Source: Trichinella spiralis (lineage: Eukaryota > Nematoda > Enoplea > Trichinellida > Trichinellidae). From it: a DNA stretch of 64,000 nt. Under the pieces are notes generated by a model that ran no database searches, had not been told where the DNA came from, and saw only the letters and a program-made list of their open reading frames with translations. Made by a program: the position numbers and the translations under genes. Position 1 is the stretch's first letter. Each line of letters starts with the position of its first letter. This document shows, in pieces, positions 12,371 through 24,225 of this stretch. Location of the stretch: positions 10,861,976 through 10,925,975 of the forward strand of contig CM012955.1 of the NCBI GenBank assembly GCA_000181795.3, given 5' to 3'.

Positions 12371-15300
12371 ATGTCCACTACTGGCCTTTTTTCAGCATCT
12401 CAAGGACTTTCCGATCCGGCTATCTGTTTGTTAGCTTCTTTGATTTGCGGTACGTTTTTGGTGTGACGTTTCTTTTTTTTCTTTCTACCGTTTCACTTCC
12501 ACTCACAATCCCGTTCTCGCAATTGCAGTTGTACCATTGGGATTTCTCCACCGCGCAGTGTTCAACGGCAAGCCGAAACGAATTCAGCATCTGTTTTTCG
12601 TTATTACAGGATTGCTGCTGTTTTACATCAATTACGGTACATTGATGATTGTAGTGATTTTGAATTTCAAAAAGCACACACACACACACTCACTGTTCAG
12701 GCATGCACACGATCCACTCGCTCATCAGCATTTTTGTCGCCTACATTCTCTGTCGTTATTTCAAAGGAACCATCGATTCCGTCGTCATAGCGTTTGTCTT
12801 CTTCATGGTCGGATTTTTCATCGAATTTTTTTCATCACGACCGTTTTTGAATATTTCTATATTGTTTTTTTCTTTATTATTTTAGTCCTATTTGGTTATT
12901 GGATACAATGTGATGTCATCTGGAAAGTACGACTTATCTTGGACAATGCCGCAGTGCGTTTTGACTTTACGATTGATTGGATTGATTGTTGATCTGTACG
13001 ATGGGATGCAACCAAAGGTTTATTGTGATTTTTGTCGATGAATTTGTGTTTTTGTCGTATGCATCACCGTTTTGAATTGAACGTTCAGGAAAAGCTTTCC
13101 GCTTATCAATTAGAAGCTCGTGTTGACGATTCGCCTGATCTGTTGGAAATTGCCGCCTTTTCTTACTTTTTTGGCGGATGTTTTGTTGGACCACAAGTAT
13201 GAATGAATTTGCTGTATTATTATTAATTTTTTTTTGTTTGAATATTTCGTCAGAAAATGGTAAGTGTAGTTTGTTGTTGTTGTTCATTAGTGTCGTAGTG
13301 TAATAATTTTTTGAACGAGTAATTTGATTGAATTCAGTTGAGACGGTGAAATTGCAAAATTGAATTACGTGTTTACAAGAAGCTTGCACGAAGTCGCCAT
13401 GGAAATGAAACGTCACTCGTTGAATTAATAGAATAATTTTTATCATTTAAGTTTAGTCAGCACTGTGGTTTATCTATTTGAAGACATAGATTAGTGGAAA
13501 ATTTTTTGGGTGGTTTATTTCAATTTGTGTGACAAAATGTCCACTGCCTGCCAGTAATTATCGTGATCGTGATTTGTGCAAACAGAGATAATTTTGTCAA
13601 GAAGGCGAGAAATGTTTTGTTCAAATTTTCCAACCCAGCCTTGCCTTTTGAAACGAACATTGAAGCACAATGTTCCATTTCTCGGTTCGAAGCCGAAATT
13701 GTATTCCATTTACTGTAATTCATGATCAAAATTTGTGTGTGTGTCTGGTGTTATTAGTTAGTTTTGGGGGTTCGATTTTTCAACTGCACATGGATTAGTG
13801 CAAATTAGATTGGCAAACGCTGTCTTAATTGACTGACCGACTGAAGAATTTCATTCAGATATTTGCAAAAAAAGGAAACTATTTTTTTTTTGACAGAAAT
13901 ATTCTGATCGACAATTCTTTCTCCCTCCCTCCCTCCCTCTGTGCGTGTGTGTTTGCAAACACTGCACACGCACCAAGCACGTTCGTGAAAATTATGGAAA
14001 ATTGAACGCAAATTTATCTTTGTCTACAATAAAGCTACTAGTTCTTCAATTCAATTTATTACGCAAATATTATTTTTATTGAACAAATTCGTCGACGAAT
14101 GTCTTTTGTCCCCTTTGTTTCTGTTATCTGTTATATATAGATATATATATATTGAAGTGTGTATTTGTTATTTTCAAAATTACCCTTTATTTTAGTTTAT
14201 TTTTTTCAAAAATGTTTTTTTCATACAATTAATACTACTAGAAATTAATCAACAATTCTGCCGACGGGTATTCTGCAGATTTTTGTCTATTTTTTGCTTT
14301 TCAGTTTCCGTTGAACCGCTTCCGTCGCTTCGTCGATGGTGCTTACAACGATGCCGAAACCGGCGGTCCGCCGAAGAGGTTTGACGAATTGCAGTTGGTT
14401 GGAAAAATATTAAAAATGGAAATTTCTATTTTATCTATTTTAAGCGTCTTCCCGGCGATGCTCCGTCTGTTCGCCGGCTTGGTCTACGGTGGTGTGCACC
14501 TTTACTTTCATCCGATTTATCCGACGGAATTTTTCCTCACCGACCAATTTATGGTATCCATTAGTGCTGTTCTTGTTATTAATATTATAAACAAAATGCC
14601 AATATTGCAGAATTATTCATTTTTGTGGAAATTGGTCTACATCCTGTTCTGGTTCCGATTTGTGGTACTTCGTTATCAGTCGGCATGGCTGATTGCGGTA
14701 TTGATTATTTGTTCAATTTTTTGTTGTGTTGTGTTGTGCTGTACAATTTTTAATATTTGTGTACAAGGCAGGGGAAAGATTGGATTAATTTTAATTTCAG
14801 GAAAGTGGTTGCATTTTGGTCGGTTTGGGTTATAATTTGGATGAAAAAAGTGGCGAACAACTTTGGGACGGCGTGCGGAATATTCGTTTGGGTCGATTTG
14901 AATTGAGCGCCTCTTTTCAGTCGATCATCGACAGTTTCAACTACAACACCAACAAATGGGCATTCAAGTGAGTGAGCTTAATTGAATTTAATCAAAAACC
15001 AACCAACCGAATGATCGCATCGACAATGGACCGACGCTGCGGTCGCGATCGATCACTCGATTGATTAATTTTTGAAAAATTTCAATATTTTTTTCCATTT
15101 GTTGCTTTTTAATTTAGTTATTTTTTCAAACGGTTAAAATTTTTGGGAAACAAAATGCTCAGCCACCTATTGACGTTGCTTTTCTTGGCCCTCTGGCACG
15201 GCACCTACAGTGGCTATTTCGTCTGTTTCTTGGCGGAATTTGTATGCATCATCGCCGAGCGTCAGGTCCATATACTAATTATAATTATAATTATAATTAA

Positions 15301-15800
15301 TAAGCCGTTGGTTTGTTTATTTGTTGTTGAATTTTAATTTTCCTTCTAGCTTGTGGCAATGCTGAATCAGCATCAGCAGCTGAAGGCCAAACTGCAAAGT
15401 TCGGCAGTGATCTACTTGCCGCTGTGGTGCGTCAGAAAGTTCGTGGTGCTGCTCTCCTGCGCGTACGGCTTCTTGCCGTTCGCTTTGCTTACTATCGACA
15501 AGTGGTGGAAAGTAAGATCCCCGTGAACAGTTGCTATTCACAGACTGTATTTTGCTTTTTGCTTTTTCACTCTCACAGGTCTACAAGAGCGTCTACTTTT
15601 TCGGCTGGGTAATGTACGGTATTGTTTGGCCGCTGATTGTGGTCTCCTACTGGTCCACTCACGGCTGGAGACGGTCGAAAGCCGGCAACGGAACCATCCC
15701 TTCCAAGGAAAATGCCCAAGTGAACAAGTCGAACGGGGCTGACGGCCGCAACGTGCACCAGAACGTCGACAACGCAATCAACAAGGCTAAAATCAACTAA
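12371..15800 (+). CDS. mboa-6: Lysophospholipid acyltransferase of the LPCAT3/MBOAT5 type
   Basis: Membrane-bound O-acyltransferase of the ER. The family moves polyunsaturated acyl chains from acyl-CoA to lysophosphatidylcholine, -serine or -inositol in the Lands cycle. Twelve coding exons: 12371-12449, 12529-12636, 12701-12807, 12886-13017, 13089-13196, 14305-14378, 14445-14553, 14611-14697, 14801-14967, 15118-15241, 15350-15511, 15579-15800, all with GT..AG introns. The product is 492 residues against 487 in human LPCAT3. Diagnostic blocks are WTMPQCVLTLRLIGL, LLEIAAFSYFFGG..VGPQ, the SFNYNTNKW block with the conserved Asn (about residue 315), and LALWHGTYSGY with the catalytic His (about residue 351). 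Multiple membrane helices are evident. The tail ends KAKIN, a lysine-rich possible ER-retention signal. Intron 5 is long (1108 nt) and carries a CCCT microsatellite at 13919-13940. The C. elegans symbol is given by family similarity; the start could lie further upstream. Confidence 0.92.
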
Positions 15801-15850
15801 TTGACAATTGCAAACTTGCAAATCAATCACTCAATCAATTTGCAAATCAA

Positions 15851-15908
15851 ATCTGATCTAATCTAATCTAATCTAATCCAATCCAATCCAATCAATCAAT
15901 CAATCATC
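15851..15908. repeat. Degenerate pentamer/tetramer array
   Basis: Units change along the array from ATCTA to ATCCA to ATCA, as if by successive slippage, about 50 bp past the acyltransferase stop codon. Confidence 0.85.
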
Positions 15909-16326
15909 AATTGATTATTCTTATTTTTTCGTAGTACCGCTTTGTTTTTTGTTTGTTTGTCTGTTTGTTTGTTCGTTTTATTCGTCTGTTTGTCATGCAT
16001 GCAGACTGGGCATTTCTCAGAGCGTTTACTTGCCCAGTGCAAAATTGGCGTCACCCTTATTTAACATTATACAACATAATTAATTTGCTTGCTTGCATGT
16101 TATTTGGAAACTTTTTCTTTCTTAATATCTTTTCTATTCTTTCACCCGAATCAATTTTTTTAATTCTGTTCAATTCAACTCTTTCTCTTCGCTTCTTCTT
16201 GCTTTTTTTTCACTCTGTCTCTTTGTCTCTCTTTCTCTCTCTGTTGTCTCTGCAAACTTCCAAATTACCCTGCATTTTTATTCAAATTGCAATTTCTGAA
16301 TACTAGAGACGAAGTTTAGAGCAACA

Positions 16327-16332
16327 AATAAA
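16327..16332 (+). terminator. Candidate poly(A) signal AATAAA, acyltransferase gene
   Basis: Lies 527 nt after the stop codon, after a pentamer repeat and a T-rich stretch. Confidence 0.35.
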
Positions 16333-18986
16333 TATTTTTCTCTTTCTTTTTGAAAAATTTCCACGTTAAGAATTTTCTTTCTCCTCTTCTACCAACTGTT
16401 TTATTCTTTCTCCAGTGAGAATTAATTTATTAATTCTCATCGCCAGTTAGTTATTCTACTACTTATTCGCTTTTCGTTTGCTTGCACGAGCGCACATTTT
16501 GTGATGCGGTGATGGGCGTTATATTTTTTCTTCTCTTCGCATACTCAGCTAACCTACGTATTTTTCCACTCCAATAAAGATTAAGCTGAATTGTGTCGAC
16601 TGATATCGATGACCACTGGCGATTATTATTCGACAAATCGCTTCCGTTGACCAACTGCATTAGAGCTTGCTTCTTTTGCATATTATCCCAAAATTCCGCT
16701 TGCCTTGCTCTTGTACACTAACGCATCATGGGCTTTGTTAATTTTCAAAAACAACAGCAAGCACGCAGCAATTTGAATAATACTCCTCGGAGTGGCAGAA
16801 AAAAATTCAATTCATGCGCGGCGAGAATTTCACTCCCAAGCAGGGATGTATAAGCTGGCGTTTGACCAGCAATAAATACAACCACGAGTTTTACAATTTT
16901 CCAAATGCATCGTCAAATCAAAGTGTAAAAATACCAACGAAAGTTGGTGCAAATATGTCTGCTTATTCTAATATGCTTTGCTTTTCTTGCTATGATTGAA
17001 CAATTAATTATCCAAACATTATTAACCAACATGTTCTCTATTAGCTATTCGAATTGTCTATTTAGCAAAGCCATTTTTGACCTGAAAATGTACGCAAATT
17101 TATTTTCCTAACTAAAGCGTATATTATATATATATATAACATTTGCAAAATGCTATTATTCAATAGTATTATTAATGAATTTTACAACTCATTATTTATC
17201 GTCTTTGAAATCAGTCGACCAATAGTATAAAATTAGCATATTGAAAAGAACCACAAACAGTTAGTGGTGTTATTATTATATTGTTGTTCGACTTTTCGTT
17301 TGTTTGTGACTGAGCAACGTCATTAACTACAACTACGAAAAGGTCTCGCAACGATGATGATACACGCACGATTCAGCCTGAATAATTCAGTCGTTCAGAC
17401 AAAAAGAAATGCTGCTACATGTCGCTTGTCGTCAATAATTATTATTCCAATTCACCTTCTTACACAGCGTTGTTATTACAGTATGTGATTTCGTTATTTT
17501 TTCATTTTTGAAATACCTTATCAATTAGCTATCAGCTTTGTGTCCGCGAAAATGTCGAAACAAAAATTCTTGATATTCTTTCTATGCATTTTTGGAATTT
17601 ACTTATGAAAAAGCATTTCCACTGAATGACATGCAGCAAAGCAGAACAAGAGTTCTCTATATATATATATATATATTTAATATGTAATATTTGATAAGCA
17701 GTGAATGCTTTGTTTTCACTATTATGTTTATCAATTTCAGGTGTAAGTTTTCCAGATTGTTATCATCAACAGTATAGCATTTCTTGTGCTTTCAGAAATT
17801 TCTTGGAAAGCGCGTAACGTAGATTAAATCTGCGCAAATTTCTGATGCTATCAAGTTACCGTATTGGTGCCATACTACGAATTACGCACACACATATATA
17901 TATTTATTTATTTATTTGTATTAATTCATTATTTGTTGCTTATAATTGTTTTAATTATAAAATAAATTCATCTTTGTCTCTCTTTCTCTATTTTGAAATG
18001 CAATTCTTGTCAATTCAATCAATTTAAATATAGTGTGTGTTTAATTGAAACAACACATGTATTTTTGGTATTTGATTGAATCAGTTGCAAATTTAATGCC
18101 ATTTTACAAGACTCGCTTGTTTGTATATTTGAACAATTTATAAACTGTTGAAATGCTGCTACCACGCTTCTTCTACTTGTGAATGTATTTATTTACTGAC
18201 TCATTTCAGTAATATTATCACATTTTCAACATTCGCAACCAAATTCTTTTCCAAACATTCTTTCCACTGTGTAACCTTGTTTCACAATAGAAATCAACCT
18301 GTTGCAAATATATTCCGATATAGATAGATGAATTATGAAAAAATCATCTTTGAATGATAATAGATCAATGATTGATTGTGGGCATGGAATTTGTGCTTCG
18401 TAGCGAACACCATAGTGAAATTTAGCTTTTTAGACAGAGATGTGTTGCAATCGACAAACGCCGAGTGCGAACAATTGTTGTTGAAATCTTAAGCCGCCGT
18501 CTTTGGAGATAAGCAGGCAGTTCAGTTTAAGAAGCATTGCCGTCAGCTGACTGGCACATTACCGGCATGTGCAGTGCTGTTGGATGGGAAAGATGGTGAA
18601 TAAGTAGAAATAACAAGCAGCAGCGATTGAGAATGTTCGGCGATCAGCTTGCACAGCTGCGCCGTGCATGCACCACCAATGCCGCCGCTTGAATGTTCCA
18701 AATTCTATAGTATGCTGGCCAGCCAAAGGAAGAACCAGAAGTCAATTGACGTTAAATTGGTGAAACCGGTCATTTGCTTCTGGTGTGATGCAAGTTTTTG
18801 CTCGCATACGCAGGTCGCAACGTTTGTCGCCAGATTGAATACTAATAACAAATAACTAACTAGCCAGGGCAAGCCGGCGTTTGCAGACCAGTGCTAAATA
18901 AGCGATCCGTACTGTACGCACAGGGCAACTGCAAATTTGTCACGTCTGTCAAACTTACTTGACAACAAAACAACAAACACCTCACG

Positions 18987-19916
18987 ATGTTGTTGTTGTT
19001 GCTGCTGCTGCTGGTGCTAGTGATGGCAGTTGGTATAGCTGCCGAATGTCCATCTGCACTGGTGTGGAAAAACATCTACTACATTGACGATACTCAGTCG
19101 ATTGGCTTGCAACTTTGTTGCAACATTTCCACACTGTGGGCTGCTCAGATAGAACACGACTGGCATCCTGTGCTGCCACCCGCTTTGGACGACGTCAGCA
19201 TCAACCACCTGGAAGTTCCAGGATTTGATATGCTGTTGTCGAGGTGCAACAACGAGACAAGAATTGGAGTTGCTCACCGACGAGACTGCGTCACCGAAGT
19301 GGGCAAGGTGCTCTCTTTGGAGCCGAGCCACCACTTGCCGTTCGATCAGTGGTACGTGATGTGCTTTGACAACATCGGCGAACCGCGCTGTCCGAGGCTT
19401 TGTTCATTGGAAAAGCTTTGCACCAACGAGATACGGTGCAGAAATGTTTGGATACAGCGCCAAATTGTCAACGTCACCAGCACGTCGATGACTCTGATTC
19501 TTCACATTGGTCAGCTTCCGTTTCGAGCCCATCTGGAGACCGAAGTGCGGGACGTCAGTTCGGCTTCTCAAAGCGCAGAACAACAACAATCCGGCAGTCT
19601 TCTCTTCATCAATTCAGAAACCGTGCACGCGAACAGTCAAGTGGTTTACCAAGTCCACGGTCTGCGTCCCGGCTCGTGGTACAGGCTAGCTACTTGCACC
19701 CGCATACCAACACCGGCGCAGCTGAACGAAATTCGCTTGCCGCCTGAAAATGTTGTCTGTTTGGATCAGGAAATTGTGCGCACATCATCCAACGGTCTGA
19801 GCAAGCATGCCCGAGCCGGTGCAATGGCTCATTGTTCACTCTGCAAATCGCCGTTTGTTGTTCTCCTTCTCTTCGGCCTGATCTCTCTCTCTTTATTTTC
19901 CGATGTTCACCACTGA
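18987..19916 (+). CDS. Intronless secreted or membrane-anchored orphan protein with a possible fibronectin-III-like region
   Basis: A single uninterrupted 309-codon frame starts at an ATG preceded by CTCACG. The first 19 residues are a leucine-rich signal peptide (MLLLLLLLLVLVMAVGIAA). About a dozen cysteines follow, mostly within residues 20-160, with N-glycosylation sequons NIS, NET and NVT. Residues of roughly 155-255 have the hydrophobic alternation of a beta-sandwich and end in VVYQVHGLRPGSWYRLATC, which resembles the closing strands of fibronectin type III domains (weak). The C-terminus has a hydrophobic segment (FVVLLLFGLISLSLF) followed by only five residues, compatible with a GPI signal or a terminal membrane anchor. 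It is richer in GC than its flanks. I do not recognise the family. AATAAA at 20136-20141 is a plausible poly(A) signal. Confidence 0.75.
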   Translation: MLLLLLLLLVLVMAVGIAAECPSALVWKNIYYIDDTQSIGLQLCCNISTLWAAQIEHDWHPVLPPALDDVSINHLEVPGFDMLLSRCNNETRIGVAHRRDCVTEVGKVLSLEPSHHLPFDQWYVMCFDNIGEPRCPRLCSLEKLCTNEIRCRNVWIQRQIVNVTSTSMTLILHIGQLPFRAHLETEVRDVSSASQSAEQQQSGSLLFINSETVHANSQVVYQVHGLRPGSWYRLATCTRIPTPAQLNEIRLPPENVVCLDQEIVRTSSNGLSKHARAGAMAHCSLCKSPFVVLLLFGLISLSLFSDVHH

Positions 19917-22900
19917 TCTGATGTTTGTGTGTGTACAAATCTCGAACACGCTGCATGAAAGCATATGGTCAGTTGAACGTTTCTTGCTTTCTGTTTTTTT
20001 TTATTTTCTCTAACAAAACCATTCAACAAACCATGTTTGCACATTCTAAGGGGTCATTAATTGTGCGGTCAATTCTATTCCAATATATACATCCATACAT
20101 GATATGCATAAGTGTTTCTTCATTCGATTAATTAAAATAAAAATTTGAATTCGAAAAGCCACCGCTGCGTTGCTTGCTTCATCTCCAGTTGTGCTGTCTG
20201 ATTATCATCTTTTAAAAAGGTACTTATTACGAGAAAAAAAACAATTTGTGAGAAATTTAATTTTGCAGCCAAATTTACTCTACTTAATCTTAACAGGACA
20301 GACAATTATAGGCGAAAAACTGTCGTTCATTTATGCGGACTGCTTTTTCACGCATGTGCAATTCGCAATTGCGATTCTTTCACGATTGCTTGAAATTTAT
20401 TGCTCACTTAGAGCATAGCAAGAATTACTTCGTTTTTAAAACGGGACACGGTGGCATATTTGGTATCATTTCCAGTGGTAAGTTATTTTTCATTAAATCT
20501 GATAAACGGATTCACATTTTACGAATAAATTAATTTCAAAATTTTACATATAACTAACTAACTAGGCGTAGAAATAAAATTAAAAATTATATTTGACACT
20601 TATTCACAAAAAAACTCAAATTTATCCTTTCCCATTTCTTGTCAATATTGCACTTTGTACTATTATTATTACACTAATGCTTTAGGCAAATAATTTCCCC
20701 CTAATTGTTTACCACCTTTGATGGTGAATGACGATGAGATTGGAAATGCTGACAATGGGATGGATGGTTGTTGAAAAAATTTCCCATGAATGCCAGCCCA
20801 AAGTTTCGGGACAGTGACGTGAAATAGAATGAAAATAGGATTCGCCGACAACTATTCATTCGACTATATTGACTTTTGTTGAAAAAAAGATAATAAACAA
20901 CCAGACGCTGACGATGCACTTGAGAAGCAACAACAGCATGACGCAATGGAGGCGGCCCCCTCCATTGGAGGGGTTCTGAAAAGTACTTGACCGATCGACT
21001 AGCAATCGCAGTCAGCTGCCGTTTTTCATTTTTCCACTGGATGTTTTAGCAAAAATTGCTCACTTTACGCTCAGGATTAGAATTTTGCAAACTTAAACGA
21101 AACATCCCATGTCTACTGTATATGGAATGTTTTTTATTCTTTGGCAAAAGGGTAAATTAAAATATGCGCAAGTACATACAGTATAGCGTTGGAAAAAATT
21201 TCTCTGTAGTGCAGTAATTAAAATGAAAATTCTTTCCGTTTTATGCGAAAAGTTTTTGTGTTTGGACAATTGCAATATTTGACCATAATTTGTAAATAAA
21301 TTTATTAATTATTCATGCAGTGAACTTTTCGTTCTTTCAGTTCAATGTGCTTTTGTGTTCATCTTGTTTGATCATTCGTATGCATTATCCGAGTGGAAGA
21401 GGAAGTGCCGAAAAATTCGCCGTTTGTGTGTTCGTCAGTCACCAATTTTTTTTCTTTGATTATGAAGAATGCGAAATAATGAATAATATTGATCAGAAGT
21501 GCACTGAATTATTTTAACAATACTTTTGGGCATGATGAATTTCTCTTATCAATAAGTATGGCGAATAAATTCGATTCTATTCGATGACGCAGATAAAATG
21601 TTGCGCAAGTACAACAACGTAAATCGCGCGCTATTTATTGTTGGCCACTTGTCAGATGTTGTGAATTTCGTGCATAACGCAAAGCTTGTCTTTGTCATTG
21701 TCACCCATCGAGACGTGCTTGCTAGTTGTTCAGCTGAACACAGCATTTGAATCAAACTATCACATGCAATGCGAACAATTTTCCCTTTTCATCATCATCA
21801 TCCCACTAGCTGTGCTTCTGTTGCAAGCGAACAGCTATTCAATTCACCTGACGTTGTAGAACTTTAAAATCAAATTTGTACAAATAATACACTTCAAAAA
21901 ACAGAACAACATTATTAAATTGAACACTTGAACGATAAGTAAAAATGAGCAAAACGATCAATTTGTCAGATAAATTTTGTTCATGTTGCTTTGTTATTAT
22001 GTCGAAAGTTTTATTTGATTTTAATGCTAACTTTAACAACGCATTATTATCGAACAATTGACAATTTTTTCAGGCAAAATAATGCTTAATTTTAATTAAA
22101 CTTTTCAAAATTACTCTTACTGTAGATGCATTTTATGCAAATTTTGATATCTGTTTAATTAGTCTATCAAATGCAAATGCAAAGATTGCCATTTATCAAT
22201 CAATCATATGTAATGAGATCTCTTTGATCAATTTCATCAGTTCAAATATTATACTTTGACAAAATATCATCTTCTTTTCATATATATTGTTTGGCTTCAA
22301 TGAAAACAACGCTTTCCATGGAATTACTTCTCAATTTGTTCGTACAGTTCTCCTAATTGTCAGGTAAGACAGTGTAAATTTCTGTTGAACTCTTTACTTC
22401 AATTTGTTGATCAAAAATATATTACCAGTAGAATTTGAATATAATTTTAATTTTTTCTTCCTCTTCAAACATTGCACTTCAAACGCTCAACACAATATCA
22501 GCTCTTTCGGCAATGGCAATTTTAATTTTCGAATATTCCATTCGCACATTATAAATTTTTCATTCGTTATAAATATACAACATTGTGTAAATACTATACG
22601 AATATGTGAAACAGTAAACAGCAAATGTTTGTCAGTTGTATTAATTTTTGGTACTTCATTCAGAAAATAATTTTTCCACAAAATTTGAGTTTTTGAAAAT
22701 AGCAGTTTTTCTAAAACATTATTTCCATACTTGTAAATACGTAATTGCGTGCTCTTTTCACTGCCTGTATCGTGTAAAGCATTTGTTAGCAAATTATTAG
22801 CAGTAATTTCTGCCGTTTGTTTATTGTGTGTTGTCTACAATTTTGTATGGGGTCTCACTGAGCCGGCGGAAGCAGAACATTATTCACATCAGTCAGTCTA

Positions 22901-24225
22901 CAATGCGAAAGCATCGACCATGAGCGATGATGAACAGCAGCATTGTAAATGATTGTACGTCCTTGGAGTTGTTACGCTTATTTGCAGAAACAAGCATTTG
23001 GCTAGGTTTATTGTAATTTTTCAGTAGGTCCGGTTTTGATCTGAACTGTAATTTCCAATTTTGTCTTAATTATTAATGCCAGAGAAAGTATCATTTGAAA
23101 TATGTAATTAACTGTATTTTTCTCATGATGATTTATATTTAAAATCCATCAGCTGAAAACTGTTATTTAAAAGGGATGATTTAAAATTTCAACGGCACGT
23201 GGAGAGTGAAACAAACAAACTTATTCAAAATCAGTCAGCTTTGATGAAATAAATCTGAATGACAATTAAATTATCCGAATTTATTTGAATCTCACTGAGC
23301 GCCTTGAAATTGTACATTAATTTTTGTCCGCAGTTACTTTGGCAATTCATAAAATAAGATTTTGAAAATTTATTGTTAGAGTGAATTAGTACTGTGTAAG
23401 ACCCAAAATTTTGCATTCCATTTTAAGATTTTGTAATCTGGACATTTTTATTTATTTATTCGGCTCATATTTTGTACGTTCAGATTTTAACGGACAGTAT
23501 TCAAGCACTGTCATCATCAACAAGTTTTTATATGCTAAAATGGCTTTCATTTTGAATTTTTTCTGTTTTGTGTCATACTGTAAAGTGAATGCAAGTTTTT
23601 TTATCAAAAATTGTTCCTTACATCTAGGTGGATGATATGCGTACTGCAGTTGTAGATGCTGTAATGAGAAATGTTGCTTATTTAGCAAAACGACTGTAGA
23701 ATAATTCTATAATTATTTGTTTTTAATTTTCAGAAGCGTTTCTTTTACCAGTGTAATATGTCAAGGTTTTTGTTGAATGTTTTGCAAATTGTTACACGAA
23801 TGATAATACTGCAATAGGGCATACTTTGTGCAGAATTATTAAATGGTCCATTTCAAACAAGTTACAGGAAATTTCAGTTATATTTAGTTCAGATGGGTAA
23901 ATTGGATAACAAACAGACTGAAGAATAATTTATTTTCATAACAAAAAAATCAAGTAGATGAATTTGAAGGTTTCAGTAATGTGAACAGAGAATGCAACGT
24001 GTTCAGCGGTAATACTCGGGTATAAAGCCGGGCTGCTTTTACCACCAAACCATATTTCTCCATATTGGACTATCAAAGGCACGCTGTTTTAGAATTTTTC
24101 CATGAACTGATGATGCTGGTAGTTTTACCGCTTTCTTTTACTTTTGTTACGCTGAATTACTGTTGTTACTTGTCCAAACAGTTAAAAAAAGCATGCATAG
24201 TGTTGTTTTCTGCTGATTAAATTGA
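19917..24225. other. Intergenic region, no gene recognised
   Basis: AT-rich with scattered short frames. The only frame with protein-like character is 22749-22952 (+), a hydrophobic stretch followed by a polar tail ending in TGA, but it lacks an ATG start and a clear splice context. An odd GC-rich near-palindrome lies at 20957-20973. Confidence 0.4.
20136..20141 (+). terminator. Candidate poly(A) signal AATAAA, orphan secreted-protein gene
   Basis: Lies 220 nt after the stop codon at 19914-19916. Confidence 0.45.

Larger units (their letters stand above)
15801..18986. other. Intergenic region with pentanucleotide and TA repeats
   Basis: AATAAA at 16327-16332 may end the acyltransferase transcript. 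A degenerate pentamer array (ATCTA/ATCCA, then ATCA) lies at 15851-15908, with TA microsatellites near 17123-17138 and 17658-17676. Short open frames at 16463-16681 and 16814-16999 show no family features. I recognise no gene. Confidence 0.5.

Noticed and set aside
20957-20973. GC-rich near-palindrome CCCCTCCA-T-TGGAGGGG
   Set aside because: A one-base centre cannot form a hairpin loop without opening pairs, and no terminator or operator function is expected in this context.
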